A stretch of 64,000 nt of DNA from Atlanticothrix silvestris CENA357 (GCF_016056295.1 NZ_JAECZB010000005.1:1-64000), one strand, 5' to 3'; positions 7,768 through 18,000 are shown, numbered from the stretch's first letter. Notes: a model not told the origin generated them from the letters alone. Program-made: numbers and translations.

Positions 7768-8400
7768 TTAATTTTTAACCTTTAATTTTTTCTCCAGCCA
7801 ACCAATTCCTAAATCAGCAATTAACGCAATCACCGCCGCCGGAACAGCCCCAGCTAAAATCAATTGATTATTTACTACAGCGATACCACGAAAAATAAAC
7901 ACTCCTAAACCACCAGCACCAATTGCCGCTGCAATAGTTGCAATCCCAATGGCAATCACTGTGGCTAACCGCACCCCCGCTAAAATCACACTCATTGCTA
8001 AGGGAATCTCTACTTGCAACAACAATTGCCTATCTGTCATTCCCATCCCCTTCCCAACTTCTTTGATAGCTGGATCTACACCAATGATCCCGGTATAGGT
8101 GTTGCGTATAATCGGCAGGAATGAGTACAAAGTCAGAGCAACAATTGCTGGCACTACACCAATACCGCCAATTATAGGTACTGGTATCAGTAAACCAAAC
8201 AGTGCCAAACTAGGGATTGTTTGCAGCACATTCGCAATACCTAAAATAGGCTGACGGAGGTTAGGTTTGCGTGTAATTAGTATACCTAATGGGATACCTA
8301 CAATTATAGCGATTCCAATAGCAATACCTACTAAAAACAAGTGTTCCAGCGTATGTTGGAAAATTTCTGAGGCGTACTTAACGAGGAAAAAGTCTTTCAT
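7768..8400 (-). CDS. Osmoprotectant ABC transporter permease (ProW/OpuCB type)
   Basis: A permease of about 210 residues with five to six membrane segments and the binding-protein-dependent transport loop containing GMGMTDRQLLLQVEIPLAM (EAA-like motif). I place the start at 8400 rather than 8427, because its ATG then overlaps the ATPase stop as ATGA, a common translational coupling. It belongs to the operon with the upstream ATPase and downstream binding protein. In this family the permease forms the membrane pore of the ABC importer. Confidence 0.87.
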   Translation of the reverse strand: MKDFFLVKYASEIFQHTLEHLFLVGIAIGIAIIVGIPLGILITRKPNLRQPILGIANVLQTIPSLALFGLLIPVPIIGGIGVVPAIVALTLYSFLPIIRNTYTGIIGVDPAIKEVGKGMGMTDRQLLLQVEIPLAMSVILAGVRLATVIAIGIATIAAAIGAGGLGVFIFRGIAVVNNQLILAGAVPAAVIALIADLGIGWLEKKLKVKN

Positions 8401-9155
8401 AAATTGTCTTGCACTGAACGCAGACATTGAAGAAAAGCAATGCTTTCTGGATGCTGGGATTCCACAAATTCATTCTTTGTAGCTAATACAACCAACTCTC
8501 CTCCATACATTAAACCAATTCTTGACGCTAAAACAAAAGCTTCTTGAATATCGTGGGTGACAAATACCACTGTCTTGCCTAATTCTTGTTGTAACCGTCG
8601 AAACTCTTGTTGCAGTTCTAACCGTGTAATCGGATCAAGTGCGCCAAAAGGTTCATCCATCAATAACATTGGCGGATCTGCTGCTAACGCCCTCGCTACC
8701 CCTACCCGTTGTCTTTGTCCTCCCGAAAGTTCATGGGGATAACGTCCAGCGAATTGTGCCGGCTCTAAGCCTACCAAGTGCAACAATTCATAAACCCGTG
8801 TTTTAATTTGTTTAGGTTGCCAAGCTTCTAAAGTTGGAACTAAACCTACATTGCGTTCCACAGTGAAATGGGGAAATAAACCAGTTTCTTGAATTACATA
8901 CCCAATCTTGCGCCGCAGTTTAATTTCATCCCACTGCGTTGTAGAAATGCCGTTAAATAATACTTCACCTTGGGTAGGTGTGAAGAGGCGATTAATTAAT
9001 TTCATTGTTGTAGTTTTGCCACTTCCACTGCGGCCGAGTAATACCAAGGCTTCTCCCTGGCGGATGGAAAAGTTGAGATTTGATACTAAAGGGCGGCGAT
9101 CGCGGCTAAATGTGACATCACGAAATTCTACAGTGATTTGCTTATCTTGTTGCAT
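8397..9155 (-). CDS. Osmoprotectant ABC transporter ATPase (ProV/OpuCA type, no CBS domains)
   Basis: This 252-residue ABC ATPase has Walker A (LLGRSGSGKTTT), signature motif (LSGGQRQRVGVARAL), Walker B (MLLMDEPFGALDP) and H-loop (VFVTHD). OpuCA/ProV proteins are often longer and end in CBS domains that sense ionic strength; this one ends right after the nucleotide-binding domain, so osmotic gating by CBS is absent. It is the first gene of the three-gene operon and overlaps the permease start by 4 bp. Confidence 0.88.
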   Translation of the reverse strand: MQQDKQITVEFRDVTFSRDRRPLVSNLNFSIRQGEALVLLGRSGSGKTTTMKLINRLFTPTQGEVLFNGISTTQWDEIKLRRKIGYVIQETGLFPHFTVERNVGLVPTLEAWQPKQIKTRVYELLHLVGLEPAQFAGRYPHELSGGQRQRVGVARALAADPPMLLMDEPFGALDPITRLELQQEFRRLQQELGKTVVFVTHDIQEAFVLASRIGLMYGGELVVLATKNEFVESQHPESIAFLQCLRSVQDNL

Positions 9156-9159
9156 AGTT

Positions 9160-9492
9160 TACTGGCTAGTACTCTTTGGATTTATTGCAGGTTATGCTTT
9201 CAATTTTTTAAATGGTATCGAAATCTTTCCTGTAGTGAGTATTGGCAATCATCTGATTGGCGGACTTTTAGGAGGTATTTCTGGTGCGTTAGGCGCTTAC
9301 TTTGTTGGTGGTGGTGTAGTGTAGGTTTAACTGTAGGTAGTGGCGATGCCCTGCCTTATCGAATCGCCTGAATCAAGGTAAATATTTGATTGTGGTTAAA
9401 GGTACTGACGAACTAATTCGTCAGGCAACTCGTGTGTTGCGCCAATTTGAACCTGAAAATATTCAAGGTTACACAGAACCAACAGGTGCATA
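9160..9492 (+). pseudogene. Relic of a DUF1269-like general stress membrane protein
   Basis: Three reading frames must be joined to recover one protein. Frame 1 (9160-9318) gives a glycine-rich hydrophobic segment (GFIAGYAFNFLNG and LIGGLLGGISGALGAYFVGG). A shift to another frame gives VGLTVGSGDALPYR (to about 9358). A second shift gives NQGKYLIVVKGTDELIRQAT and a stop at 9492. This order resembles cyanobacterial general-stress proteins with a glycine-rich membrane helix and a C-terminal GKYLVVVKGT motif. The 5' part is missing; the relic begins just beyond the ATPase start. Confidence 0.6.
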
Positions 9493-9599
9493 GATAACAC
9501 GATTAATATAGCGATTTTCATAAACATGAAATACACCACTTTCATCTCTAGCCCCTTTTCCCCACCAAAGTGTACTGCACACAACCTAGAAGCGCTATG

Positions 9600-10307
9600 T
9601 TAAACGAGTGTTTTTAACCAAGCATTCCATAATTTAAAAGCTTGAATTTCTAGCCTAGAAGCATAACGTTTTGTATCTAATCTTAGTTGATTGACACTTA
9701 CATCAGGTGTGGAAGCAATTTCACTAGCATGACCAATGAACCAACGTTCTAAACCACGAGCAGTTACCTCTGGGTGAAACTGTAATGCTAGGCAATGTTT
9801 ACCCCATGAAAACGCTTGATTTGGATATTTTGAGGTAGAAGCTAAAAGAGTAGAGCCATTTGGCAAGTCGAAAGTATCTCCATGCCAATGCAATACAGAT
9901 GTTTCATCAGGCGCTAAATGAGCTAGGGGGCTATGTTTACCTGCTTCACTCAAATCTATGGGTGCCCAACCAACTTCTTTACCCTGAGTGCCAGGATAAA
10001 CTTTTGCACCCAATGCACTCGCTATTAGTTGTCCACCTAAGCAAAGTCCTAGAGTTGGCAAATCTAGATTTAGCCGTGATTCCAAAAAATTTAGCTCGTC
10101 CGACAAGAAAGGATAGTCAGATTCATCATATACACCAATTGGCCCTCCTAAAACAACAACAAGATCAGCAACCAAAGGATCAATCTGCATGATATCGTCA
10201 TAACCCGCTTCAATATAAGTTACAGCATAGTCATGTTGCTTTAGAGCAGGTGCGAGATTTCCTAAATCTTCAAAGGCAATGTGTCGAATAATAATTGCTG
10301 TTTTCAT
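9600..10307 (-). CDS. Class I glutamine amidotransferase (GMP-synthase-like)
   Basis: A stand-alone 235-residue GATase1 domain. The nucleophile Cys89 sits in LGLCLGGQLIA, and the His178/Glu180 pair in LQFHPEV completes the triad; LGGPIGVYDE forms the oxyanion loop. Such proteins hydrolyse glutamine or act on gamma-glutamyl compounds, and the specific partner is not evident. A relic of a stress protein lies downstream and a relic of a restriction subunit upstream, so genomic context gives no functional hint. Confidence 0.82.
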   Translation of the reverse strand: MKTAIIIRHIAFEDLGNLAPALKQHDYAVTYIEAGYDDIMQIDPLVADLVVVLGGPIGVYDESDYPFLSDELNFLESRLNLDLPTLGLCLGGQLIASALGAKVYPGTQGKEVGWAPIDLSEAGKHSPLAHLAPDETSVLHWHGDTFDLPNGSTLLASTSKYPNQAFSWGKHCLALQFHPEVTARGLERWFIGHASEIASTPDVSVNQLRLDTKRYASRLEIQAFKLWNAWLKTLV

Positions 10308-10338
10308 ATATCACAAATCAAATTTGAATTTACTAACT

Positions 10339-10911
10339 TTACGCATACTTACGTACTACAACTTCAAAATAATCACATAATTTATTGACCAAATCTTCCA
10401 TTTCCTTGAAAAAATAATCTCCGACTTTCTGCCGATTTAAGATTTTGTATTTACGGTATATTTTGGCAAAATCATTATAAATTTCATCTTCTAAAACATT
10501 TGATTTAATTTTAATCATCAACCGTTTACCCTCATCGCTATTTCGCACATAGTCAAACAAGGCGCTAATTTTTAATTCAAACTCTTGAATACGTTCTCCC
10601 TTTAGGTTTTCTTGCTCGTTACGGACTTCAATGATAGCTAAAATATCAAATTGATAGTCATTGCTGCTTGGTTCTTTGCCTTGGGCAACTTTAGTTATTT
10701 TCTTTTTCTTCGGTTCTGGCTCTTGGGTTTTGACTTCGATAATACCAATTTGATTATCAAAATAAACCTCGATTGCATCTTTGATATCATCAGTACGGTG
10801 CAGCCTATTATAGATTTTATTATTTGCCTTAATATACATCCGGTTATCGATGTTCATGTTTAACATTTTGGAGTCGATTTGGCTGCGGAGTAAGCGATCG
10901 ACCACAATCAT
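10339..10911 (-). pseudogene. Probable C-terminal remnant of a type I restriction HsdR subunit
   Basis: An open frame of 190 codons whose first residues (DKIMIVVDRLL, with the DKI coded just before the ATG) resemble the helicase motif V stretch that precedes the LLTGFDAP block in HsdR. The remainder is a charged helical tail (IIEVRNEQENLKGERIQEFE) like HsdR C-termini. The N-terminal nuclease and most motor motifs are absent. It lies on the same strand and just downstream of hsdM/hsdS remnants, which supports the reading. The assignment is inferred from motif order and context, so it could also be an unrelated small protein. Confidence 0.5.
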
Positions 10912-11001
10912 GATTTTGTCATAATGGATAACTGTAGGCTAGATGGGATGGATTTAAAGTTGCGTTAGCGAACTGCAGGTTATCGCTTGGGTGCGTAAGG
11001 C

Positions 11002-11085
11002 ATGACTTTTTTACCTCTGGCTGTGGTCGGTGAGGCGGATTATCTGGTGACGGGCGATCGCGATTTACTCAGAGCCTATTTATAA
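11002..11085 (+). pseudogene. Remnant of a PIN-domain toxin C-terminus
   Basis: A 27-codon open stretch encodes AVVGEADYLVTGDRDLL followed by a stop. This is the characteristic C-terminal block of PIN-domain toxins (ADYLVTGDxDLL, with the two metal-binding acidic residues). The N-terminal two thirds of the domain are missing, so the gene is dead. Its usual partner class may be the small gene just downstream. Confidence 0.6.
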
Positions 11086-11157
11086 AGTAAGGGTTTGGAT
11101 TTAGAGATTAAAATAAAGTTAGCAAAGAGAGGGTTTACTTAATTAGAAGGTTCTATG

Positions 11158-11340
11158 ATGACTTTACAAGAAATTATTAATTATATTGAAAGTTTGCCTA
11201 CAAAAGAACGGGATTATTTGTTTGAGTTTCTCCGTAAAAAAAAGGAGGAATCTAGAGAAGATAATTTTTGGCAAGGATTACAAAAATTTAGAAGTGTAAT
11301 TCAAAGCGGGGGGATTATCTTTACTGATGATGATAATTAG
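11158..11340 (+). CDS. Small protein, antitoxin-like
   Basis: About 60 residues starting MTLQEIINYIESLPTKERDY, a helical N-terminus similar in style to cyanobacterial antitoxins that pair with PIN or RelE-type toxins, then a charged middle (RKKKEESRED) and an acidic tail. I prefer the second ATG at 11158. It follows a PIN-toxin remnant on the same strand, and its 3' end coincides with the point where the opposing hsdS homology stops, near 11340, suggesting it arrived with the rearrangement. Function is not established. Confidence 0.5.
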   Translation: MTLQEIINYIESLPTKERDYLFEFLRKKKEESREDNFWQGLQKFRSVIQSGGIIFTDDDN

Positions 11341-11853
11341 GGTTTTGCGGAGTTCTTTGAGTTTTTCAATTTGGGTGTTGATGGTTTGGATTATTTGGTC
11401 AATTTGGGCGGTTTTGGTGTTGAGGTAGTCTGCGATCGCTTTTTGTTCGGTGAGTGGGGGAAGCTTACCTTCTGTTGCATCCACCCCCAACAGGTCTTTT
11501 GTTTCCCCATCAAAACCCCGCAGGTAAACTTCAAAGTCCACCTCAAAGGATTTATCATTTTTGCAGATATCCTTCAAGGTTTGGTTCTTCTCGAAAATAT
11601 AAACATTATAGCCCTACCCTTTATCCACAATTAGCTCGGTCAAATCTGACGGTGCAATCTTTGCTCATGCCGCTTCGCCAATCTCCGCCTTTAATTCATC
11701 AAACATCCTCACCAAGCGGCTTTCAATCATCACCAGGGCAAAAAACGGCATCATACAGGATGGCCATTCCGATTCCTTGATGCCACTACCCCGCAGCAAA
11801 TCAGCAGTTGCCCAGATAGTTGATTCGTATTGGAGAATATTGTTGACACTCAT
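11278..11853 (-). pseudogene. Fused relic hsdM'::'hsdS of a type I restriction-modification system
   Basis: One reading frame runs from 11853 to 11278 with two in-frame stops: TGA at 11665-11667 and TAG at 11614-11616, the latter in DKG*GYNVYIF. The first part (SVNNILQYESTIWATADLLR, then ESRLVRMFDELKAEIG) is the N-terminus of an HsdM methylase; about 130 residues are recognisable. Around 11460 it switches without frame change to PPLTEQKAIADYLNTKTAQI and a KLKELRKTLI coiled coil, the end of an HsdS specificity subunit. The methylase core (NPPY) and the HsdS target domains are gone. The last 20 codons after LRKTL do not fit HsdS. Confidence 0.75.
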
Positions 11854-11920
11854 GCAGCAGTTTTTAGCTCAAGGGTAGAAATCAGTATATCGCGGGTTTC
11901 CCTCATAAATGACTGCCGCG

Positions 11921-11983
11921 CAGAGAGGATAAGGAGTTTTAAATTTCAATACGTACAATTTCATCTCATGATTTAGTAACGCC
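11921..11983. repeat. Dispersed 62-63 bp repeat, second copy
   Basis: This sequence (starting CAGAGAGGATAAGGAGTTTT) is about 80 percent identical by eye to 2113-2174 inside the sRNA-array insertion. Both copies lie in the same orientation. It is a dispersed intergenic repeat of this genome. Confidence 0.75.
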
Positions 11984-12378
11984 GAAAAAACTAAATTAGT
12001 TGATAGCATTCTAAATGTTTCATGTCTGTAAAAATGAACACAAAAAATTGAATATTATGCATCAATAAAAAATATCCAAATCAAGTCAAGTTTGATAACT
12101 GTAATTTTCTAAAACTGTTGTTATTACTAAGACAATAAAGTAATCTATATAGCCTAGACGGTAAGGAAACAGGGGGTTATATCTGTGTTGTTATTGATTA
12201 TTGATCTCGTAATTTTAATGCGCGATCGCTCTATTTACTTCTACCACTAACTGCAAGACCAATCTGTTTTATAATCTGTAAATGCCCGCATATTTTTTTA
12301 CTAATCTGTAGCGGTCAACAGCCATGTGTATGAGAAGCTGTGCCTAGGCTGTAATACACTAACGTTGAGGAATGCACA
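11984..12378. other. Upstream region of the sucrose-phosphate synthase gene
   Basis: About 400 bp of AT-rich DNA with one HIP1-type octamer near 12222 and no gene. A GAGGAA ribosome binding site lies about 8 bp before the ATG at 12379. A promoter must be here, but I cannot place its boxes with confidence. Confidence 0.45.
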
Positions 12379-14580
12379 ATGTTAAATAGCTCAGGGTTGT
12401 ATATTCTACTAGTCAGCATTCACGGCTTAATTAGGGGTAAAAATTTAGAATTAGGACGAGATGCCGACACAGGCGGACAAACGAAATATGTGGTAGAACT
12501 CGCTCAAGCCTTAGCCGCAAACCCACAAGTAGAACGTGTAGATTTAATAACTCGTTTAGTTAATGATCCAAAAGTTAGCTCCGACTACGCTCAACCTGTA
12601 GAAGCTCTTTGTGACAAAGCCCAAATTATTCGCTTGAACTGCGGCCCGCGTCGCTATCTTCGCAAAGAAGTTCTCTGGCCACATTTAGATAACTTTGCAG
12701 ATGAATTACTTAAGCACCTACGCCTAGTAGGAAAATTACCCCATGTAATTCATAGCCATTACGCCGACGCTGGATATGTAGGTTGTCGGGTTGCTGGCTG
12801 GTTAGGTGTACCACTCATACATACTGGTCATTCCCTCGGACGGGTAAAACATCTACGAATGTTAGAGCAGGGAGCCAAACCAGAAACTATTGAAAACAAT
12901 TTTCATATTAGTACACGAATTGAAGCTGAAGAAACCACTCTCGCAAGTGCAGCGTTAGTCATCGCCAGTACCAATCAAGAAGTAACCCAACAGTACGGCA
13001 TTTACGATCATTATCAACCACAACGAATGGTTGTAATTCCTCCTGGTGTAGTACTTGAGCGCTTTTACCCAGTCCCTCAAAATTGGCAGGAACCACCAAT
13101 CTATGAGGAATTAAAACGATTTCTCATAGACCCTCAAAAGCCAATTGTGATGGCCTTATCTCGTCCGGCAATGCGTAAAAATGTCAATACACTTGTCAAA
13201 GCATACGGTGAAGACCCACAGTTGCGGCACTTAGCAAACCTAGTTTTAGTGTTAGGCAACCGAGATGACATTACGACGATGGAATCAGGCCCACGTCAGG
13301 TACTTACAGAAATCTTTCAGTTAATAGACCGCTACGACCTTTACGGTTACATTGCTTATCCCAAACACCACAGTGCAGATGAGGTTCCTGAACTATATAG
13401 ATTGCTGGCAAAAACACGGGGAGTCTTTATTAATCCGGCATTAACCGAGCCATTTGGTCTCACTTTAATCGAAGCTACAGCTTGCGGTGTGCCAATTATC
13501 GCTACATCTGACGGTGGCCCACGAGATATTCTGGCAGCTTGCCATAATGGGATGCTAATTGACCCTCTCGACATTAAACAAATCCAAGATGCTCTACGAA
13601 CGGCATTAACTGATACCGAACAATGGCAACGTTGGTCTACAAATGGTTTAAATAACGTCCGACAACATTTTTCTTGGGATAGTCACGTAGAACAATATCT
13701 CGAACAGGTGCAGCAGTTGCCGCAACGAAGAGTTCAATCTCTGCTTAGTCCTTTGCCGCAAGCACCATCCAGCCGTTTGCCTGATTGGAACATACCCGAA
13801 AAAAACCGCTTACCAACCGCAGATCGTTTTCTTGTTTGCGAAATCGATAACACTTTATTAGGCGACCAAGAAGCCCTGCAAAAATTAATTGAGCGACTGC
13901 ATAGTGAAGGTCATACAACCGGGGTAGGAATTGCTACTGGACGAAACTTGGCAAGTTCACTACAGATGCTGGAAGAATGGCGGTTTCCAATGCCAGACTT
14001 GATGATTGTATCAACAGGTAGCGAAATTTACTATGGGCCTCAAGTAGTCACAGATACAAACTGGCAAAGACACATTAGCTATCGTTGGCAAGTTGATGAG
14101 GTTCGCAAAGCTATGGAAGAACTACCAGGAGTAATGCTGCAACCTCCAGAAGTTCAAGGTAAGTTTAAAGTTAGCTACTTTATTGATGAAGAGAAATCTA
14201 TGAGTTTCAAGGAGATCATGCGTCATTTACGACGGCGGCGGCTCCACGTCAAAGGAATTTATAGCCATAATATGTATCTTGATCTGTTACCAATCCGCGC
14301 TTCTAAAGGAGATGCAATTCGTTATTGTGCTTTGAAGTGGGGACTACCAATCAAAAGATTTTTAGTGGCAGGTGCATCGGGTAATGATGAATCAATGCTA
14401 GCTGGGAATACGTTAGGTGTGGTTGTGGGCAACTACAGCAAAGAAATTGAAAAATTGCGTGCTTATCCACAAGTTTATTTTTCTGAAGGACAGTATGCCT
14501 GGGGAATTTTGGAAGCACTTGATCGTTATGACTTTTTTGGTAATTTATATGCGACAGAAGCGGAAATGATGGCAGTATGA
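12379..14580 (+). CDS. spsA: Sucrose-phosphate synthase with degenerate phosphatase-like domain
   Basis: The enzyme transfers glucose from a nucleotide sugar to fructose-6-phosphate. Residues 1-460 are a GT4 glycosyltransferase: SIHGLIRGKNLELGRDADTG near the N-terminus, HSHYADAGY, and the donor-site block NPALTEPFGLTLIEATACG. Residues from about 480 form a HAD-type sucrose-phosphatase-like domain. Its first motif reads CEIDNTLLGD, with Glu488 where active SPP enzymes have the nucleophilic Asp (DxDxT), although Asp490 remains. The phosphatase activity is therefore probably lost, so a separate SPP would be needed. The start has a good GAGGAA ribosome binding site. Sucrose is an osmolyte and the carbon carrier to heterocysts in this group. 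Confidence 0.9.
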   Translation: MLNSSGLYILLVSIHGLIRGKNLELGRDADTGGQTKYVVELAQALAANPQVERVDLITRLVNDPKVSSDYAQPVEALCDKAQIIRLNCGPRRYLRKEVLWPHLDNFADELLKHLRLVGKLPHVIHSHYADAGYVGCRVAGWLGVPLIHTGHSLGRVKHLRMLEQGAKPETIENNFHISTRIEAEETTLASAALVIASTNQEVTQQYGIYDHYQPQRMVVIPPGVVLERFYPVPQNWQEPPIYEELKRFLIDPQKPIVMALSRPAMRKNVNTLVKAYGEDPQLRHLANLVLVLGNRDDITTMESGPRQVLTEIFQLIDRYDLYGYIAYPKHHSADEVPELYRLLAKTRGVFINPALTEPFGLTLIEATACGVPIIATSDGGPRDILAACHNGMLIDPLDIKQIQDALRTALTDTEQWQRWSTNGLNNVRQHFSWDSHVEQYLEQVQQLPQRRVQSLLSPLPQAPSSRLPDWNIPEKNRLPTADRFLVCEIDNTLLGDQEALQKLIERLHSEGHTTGVGIATGRNLASSLQMLEEWRFPMPDLMIVSTGSEIYYGPQVVTDTNWQRHISYRWQVDEVRKAMEELPGVMLQPPEVQGKFKVSYFIDEEKSMSFKEIMRHLRRRRLHVKGIYSHNMYLDLLPIRASKGDAIRYCALKWGLPIKRFLVAGASGNDESMLAGNTLGVVVGNYSKEIEKLRAYPQVYFSEGQYAWGILEALDRYDFFGNLYATEAEMMAV

Positions 14581-14656
14581 ACTTTCAATTTTTAAGTTAA
14601 ATCTAGGTAAAATTAGTGTTCAGCGAACAATAATAACTGAACACTGATTGACAAGT

Positions 14657-14946
14657 TTACCAATGCAAAAAGCTCCTGAACCACCTAATCGCCTCACTTG
14701 TTGTTTGTTCGTTTGCAATTTGGAGGCGTTGCCGCACAACTTCTGAAACATTAGGAAAATACCTGCTTTCTGTAATTACATAATTTTCACCCTGCAAGCC
14801 ATAAACTAATAGTTGCTTTTTATGCGAGGTGAACTGCGATCGCCTAGTTGCTGACTCAGCACTTGATAGTCTTGCCAAGATCCCAACATCCTTACGACTG
14901 TGCCAGGTGGCAACTCGATTCTTTCAGGTGTAATTACAGTATGCAT
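14657..14946 (-). pseudogene. Uma2-family nuclease gene, internally deleted and frameshifted
   Basis: From 14946 the minus strand encodes an N-terminus typical of Uma2 proteins (PPGTVVRMLGSWQDYQVLSQ, then LGDRSSPRIK), ending at a stop shortly afterwards. In another frame the last third of the protein follows directly (KKQLLVYGLQGENYVITESR to 14657). About 90-100 central residues with the PD-(D/E)XK-type active site are missing. This is a clear remnant of a family that is highly multiplied in cyanobacteria. Confidence 0.75.
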
Positions 14947-15023
14947 ATTCGCCTGCCTTGAGAAACTTTACTTTGGCTATACCAAAACGGTAGATTATTT
15001 TTGGAGTCATCGTACCGAAACAG

Positions 15024-18000
15024 TTAAAACCGTGTTTGATACTCCACTACTGCACGACTGTCATCCTCTAAATTAGTAGAAGCACGCACACGAACTTGAT
15101 TGTTGATGCGGTAATTGAGACCCCACTGGAAGGGATCATCTGCTGTTAAAATTTTGATGCTAGAAACAGAAACTTTGGGAGAAAGATCAACTCCCGCTTC
15201 TGCTGCTAATTCTAAGGTTGAATTACTCCTGCCTGCTTCAGGATTATCAGAGATGATGGTAGGAAATATCCGAAACTCACTTAAACCAAAGGCATTACCA
15301 ATTTGGTTAAAAGCTGATTGAAAATTATTGAATACTGCTGAACCTGCGATGTTAATTAAACCTAATGTACTGTCACCACGTCCTTCGTTATCTACAAAAC
15401 CACCTCCCAACAGAGCCACAATTTCTGTTTCACTCCGTGAAGGACTGCTTGTAAGTTCTAGATTTTCGTTCAGTTTACTGGCAAGACCTTTAACAGTGGC
15501 TTCGACTCGAACGCTCTCTAAGGCTCCTAAACCAGCAGTAGTTGACCTACTAATATCAGTACTTTGAACTACATCCACAACTTTAGCAAAAAGCTGAACA
15601 TCTAAGATGGGATCACGGGGTTGATTAGGCCTAAAAGTTGCCGTATTTTTGCTATTAGCAAGTTTAAATTGGGTAGTAAATAAATTCACTCCACCTTGCT
15701 TGAGCCGGATAGTACCATCTGGTATGGGATCAGCAAAAGAACCATTAACTGTGAGGTTTCCAGTTGCTTGGAAGCTGAGAATAGGTGGACGAGTGACTTC
15801 TACATTTTTACCTAACTCTATTTCTAAATCATTAAATCTGGCGTTAGCATTATTGTTTTCAGTTTTGTTTTGTTTGTTGGCTGGTGTGGGTATTGAGCCG
15901 ATATTGCGATCGCTATCTGTCACAGAATTGGTAGATTCTGCCAACAACACTTGACCATTAAATAAATTTACTTTACCGCCAACTATGGGGTTGAGGGCAG
16001 AACCAGTAATTTGTAAATTACCACTAGCGCCTCCTTGGTACAGTCCCTTAAGATTCAAAGCTAACTGTTCGGCGTTGACACTCAAAGGATTTTCAATATT
16101 TGTTTGCCCATTATTGAATATGGGAATTGCTCCAGCAGCCTCTAATTTACCTTGACTAAATTTACCTTGGAGACTTTCTACAAAGATGCGGTCAAAATCA
16201 AAATTAACCTGACCTGTGACATCTGTAAGTTTTCCTGGCACAGCCTGGGCTGAAAAAGTGGCATTATTAACAGTTGCAGTTCCTGTCACTTGCGGCTGTT
16301 GTCTTGTCCCACGTACCTTGAGGTCTACTGCTCCTTCACCGTTTTCAAATGCCACTTGGCTAGTAAACAAATTTAACAATCCTAATCCCTGATCTTTGAC
16401 GTTGACATCCAGACTGATTTGATCGCTTTGGGGCGCTACCGAAGCAAAGGGCAACTGGTAGGGTATGCTGCCTGTAATATTTACAGGTTCCGGCCCAGCA
16501 ACTGATACGTTACTGCCAAAGTTCAAGCGTCCATCTGCATAACTGAAACTGGCTGTGGCTGACTCTATAGGATTTTGGTTGAGTGTTCCTTCTGTGATTT
16601 GCAATTCCCCTTTAGCTTGGGGATTAGCAATGCTACCTGCTAAAGCTGCTGTAGCGTTGAGATTACCTGTAATACCCACTGGCAGTCTAACAAAATTATT
16701 CAATAACTCTATGGGAAAATTTCTCACCCGTAACTGACCAGATTGATCATTACCGCCAATATTACCTGCAAAAGCTAGGATGCCATCTTGAGACACAATC
16801 CGCAAAGGCCGTAACTGCAAAACGCCGTTTTCAAAGCTGCCTTCAGCAATAATGTTGTTGGCACTATAAAAGCGACTGGGTTCTTCTTCTCTACCCCAGA
16901 CAAAGTTTTGACCATTCAAATCAAATTGCACTGATAAACCGTTGGCTGTAGCTGTATCCACAGCCACTTCTCCGTTAAAAGTGCCTTGCAGGTCTACTAA
17001 ATCTGGTATGGGATTAGCATCAATCTGCTGTTGTTCTTGTTGTGCTACCAGGGCTTCAATTTCATAAAAGCGCTGGAGTTGAGTTAATAATGGTTGATCT
17101 GGTAAACCTCGACCGTAGGTGGTGAGGTCTGCTGCACTTCCATAGGTTGGTTCGGCTGCACCGCGTTGGAAATCTTGTAATTCAAATATCTGTGCAACCG
17201 TCAAAACATCTTGGATATTACCTTGGGTGACGCTTAGCTTACCTTGTAATTGCGGCCCTTGGGAGGTTTGACCAAAATTACCAGCAAAGGCGTAGATACT
17301 GTTACCTTTGACAAATTCGCTACTGGTTAGTATGGCTTTACCATTTTCATAACGGAATTGAGCTGCTAAACGATCGCCTCTGATGCGTCCAAATCTCGGA
17401 TCAGCGATCGCCACATTTCCACTAGCTGCCAATGTCTGCTGATTAATCTGCAAATTCCCAGTTAATAAGCCAGCTACCTTACCACCACCCAAACGCAGAT
17501 TTGGCGGTGGAGTCAAATTTAAGACTTGCAAGGGTAAGTTTTCTAGTTGCAGCGCTAACTCATTTCCTTGTAATTTACCTGTAGCTAACGCTTGTTGCCA
17601 ACGAATTAAGAAGGATTCCGGGCGATTATTGGCATCTAAACTCACAGCAATGCGATCTCTGTTACCTGTCAAGTCCAAATTTAAACCTTGTCCCGGCGCT
17701 GATTGAATATTTCCACTTAACGAAGGCTCAAAAGCCAAGCCTTGAACTACCAAGCCTTGTAACTTAATTTGTCCGTTGACATTCGGTAAGGGCAGTTTAC
17801 CAGTCACTTGACCATCAAAATCAACTTTCCCCGCCAAAGCCACCTGATTAGGAAGATTGATTGGTAATTGTGTGAGGTCGTAATTTTGGGCTTGGATATT
17901 GAGATTTAACTGGGTGATCTCTGGTAGACCTACTTGGTTAGCATTGGCTAGTATTTCACCACTAACATTTAAACCAGGAGCAGTGGCTTGATTAATAGTT

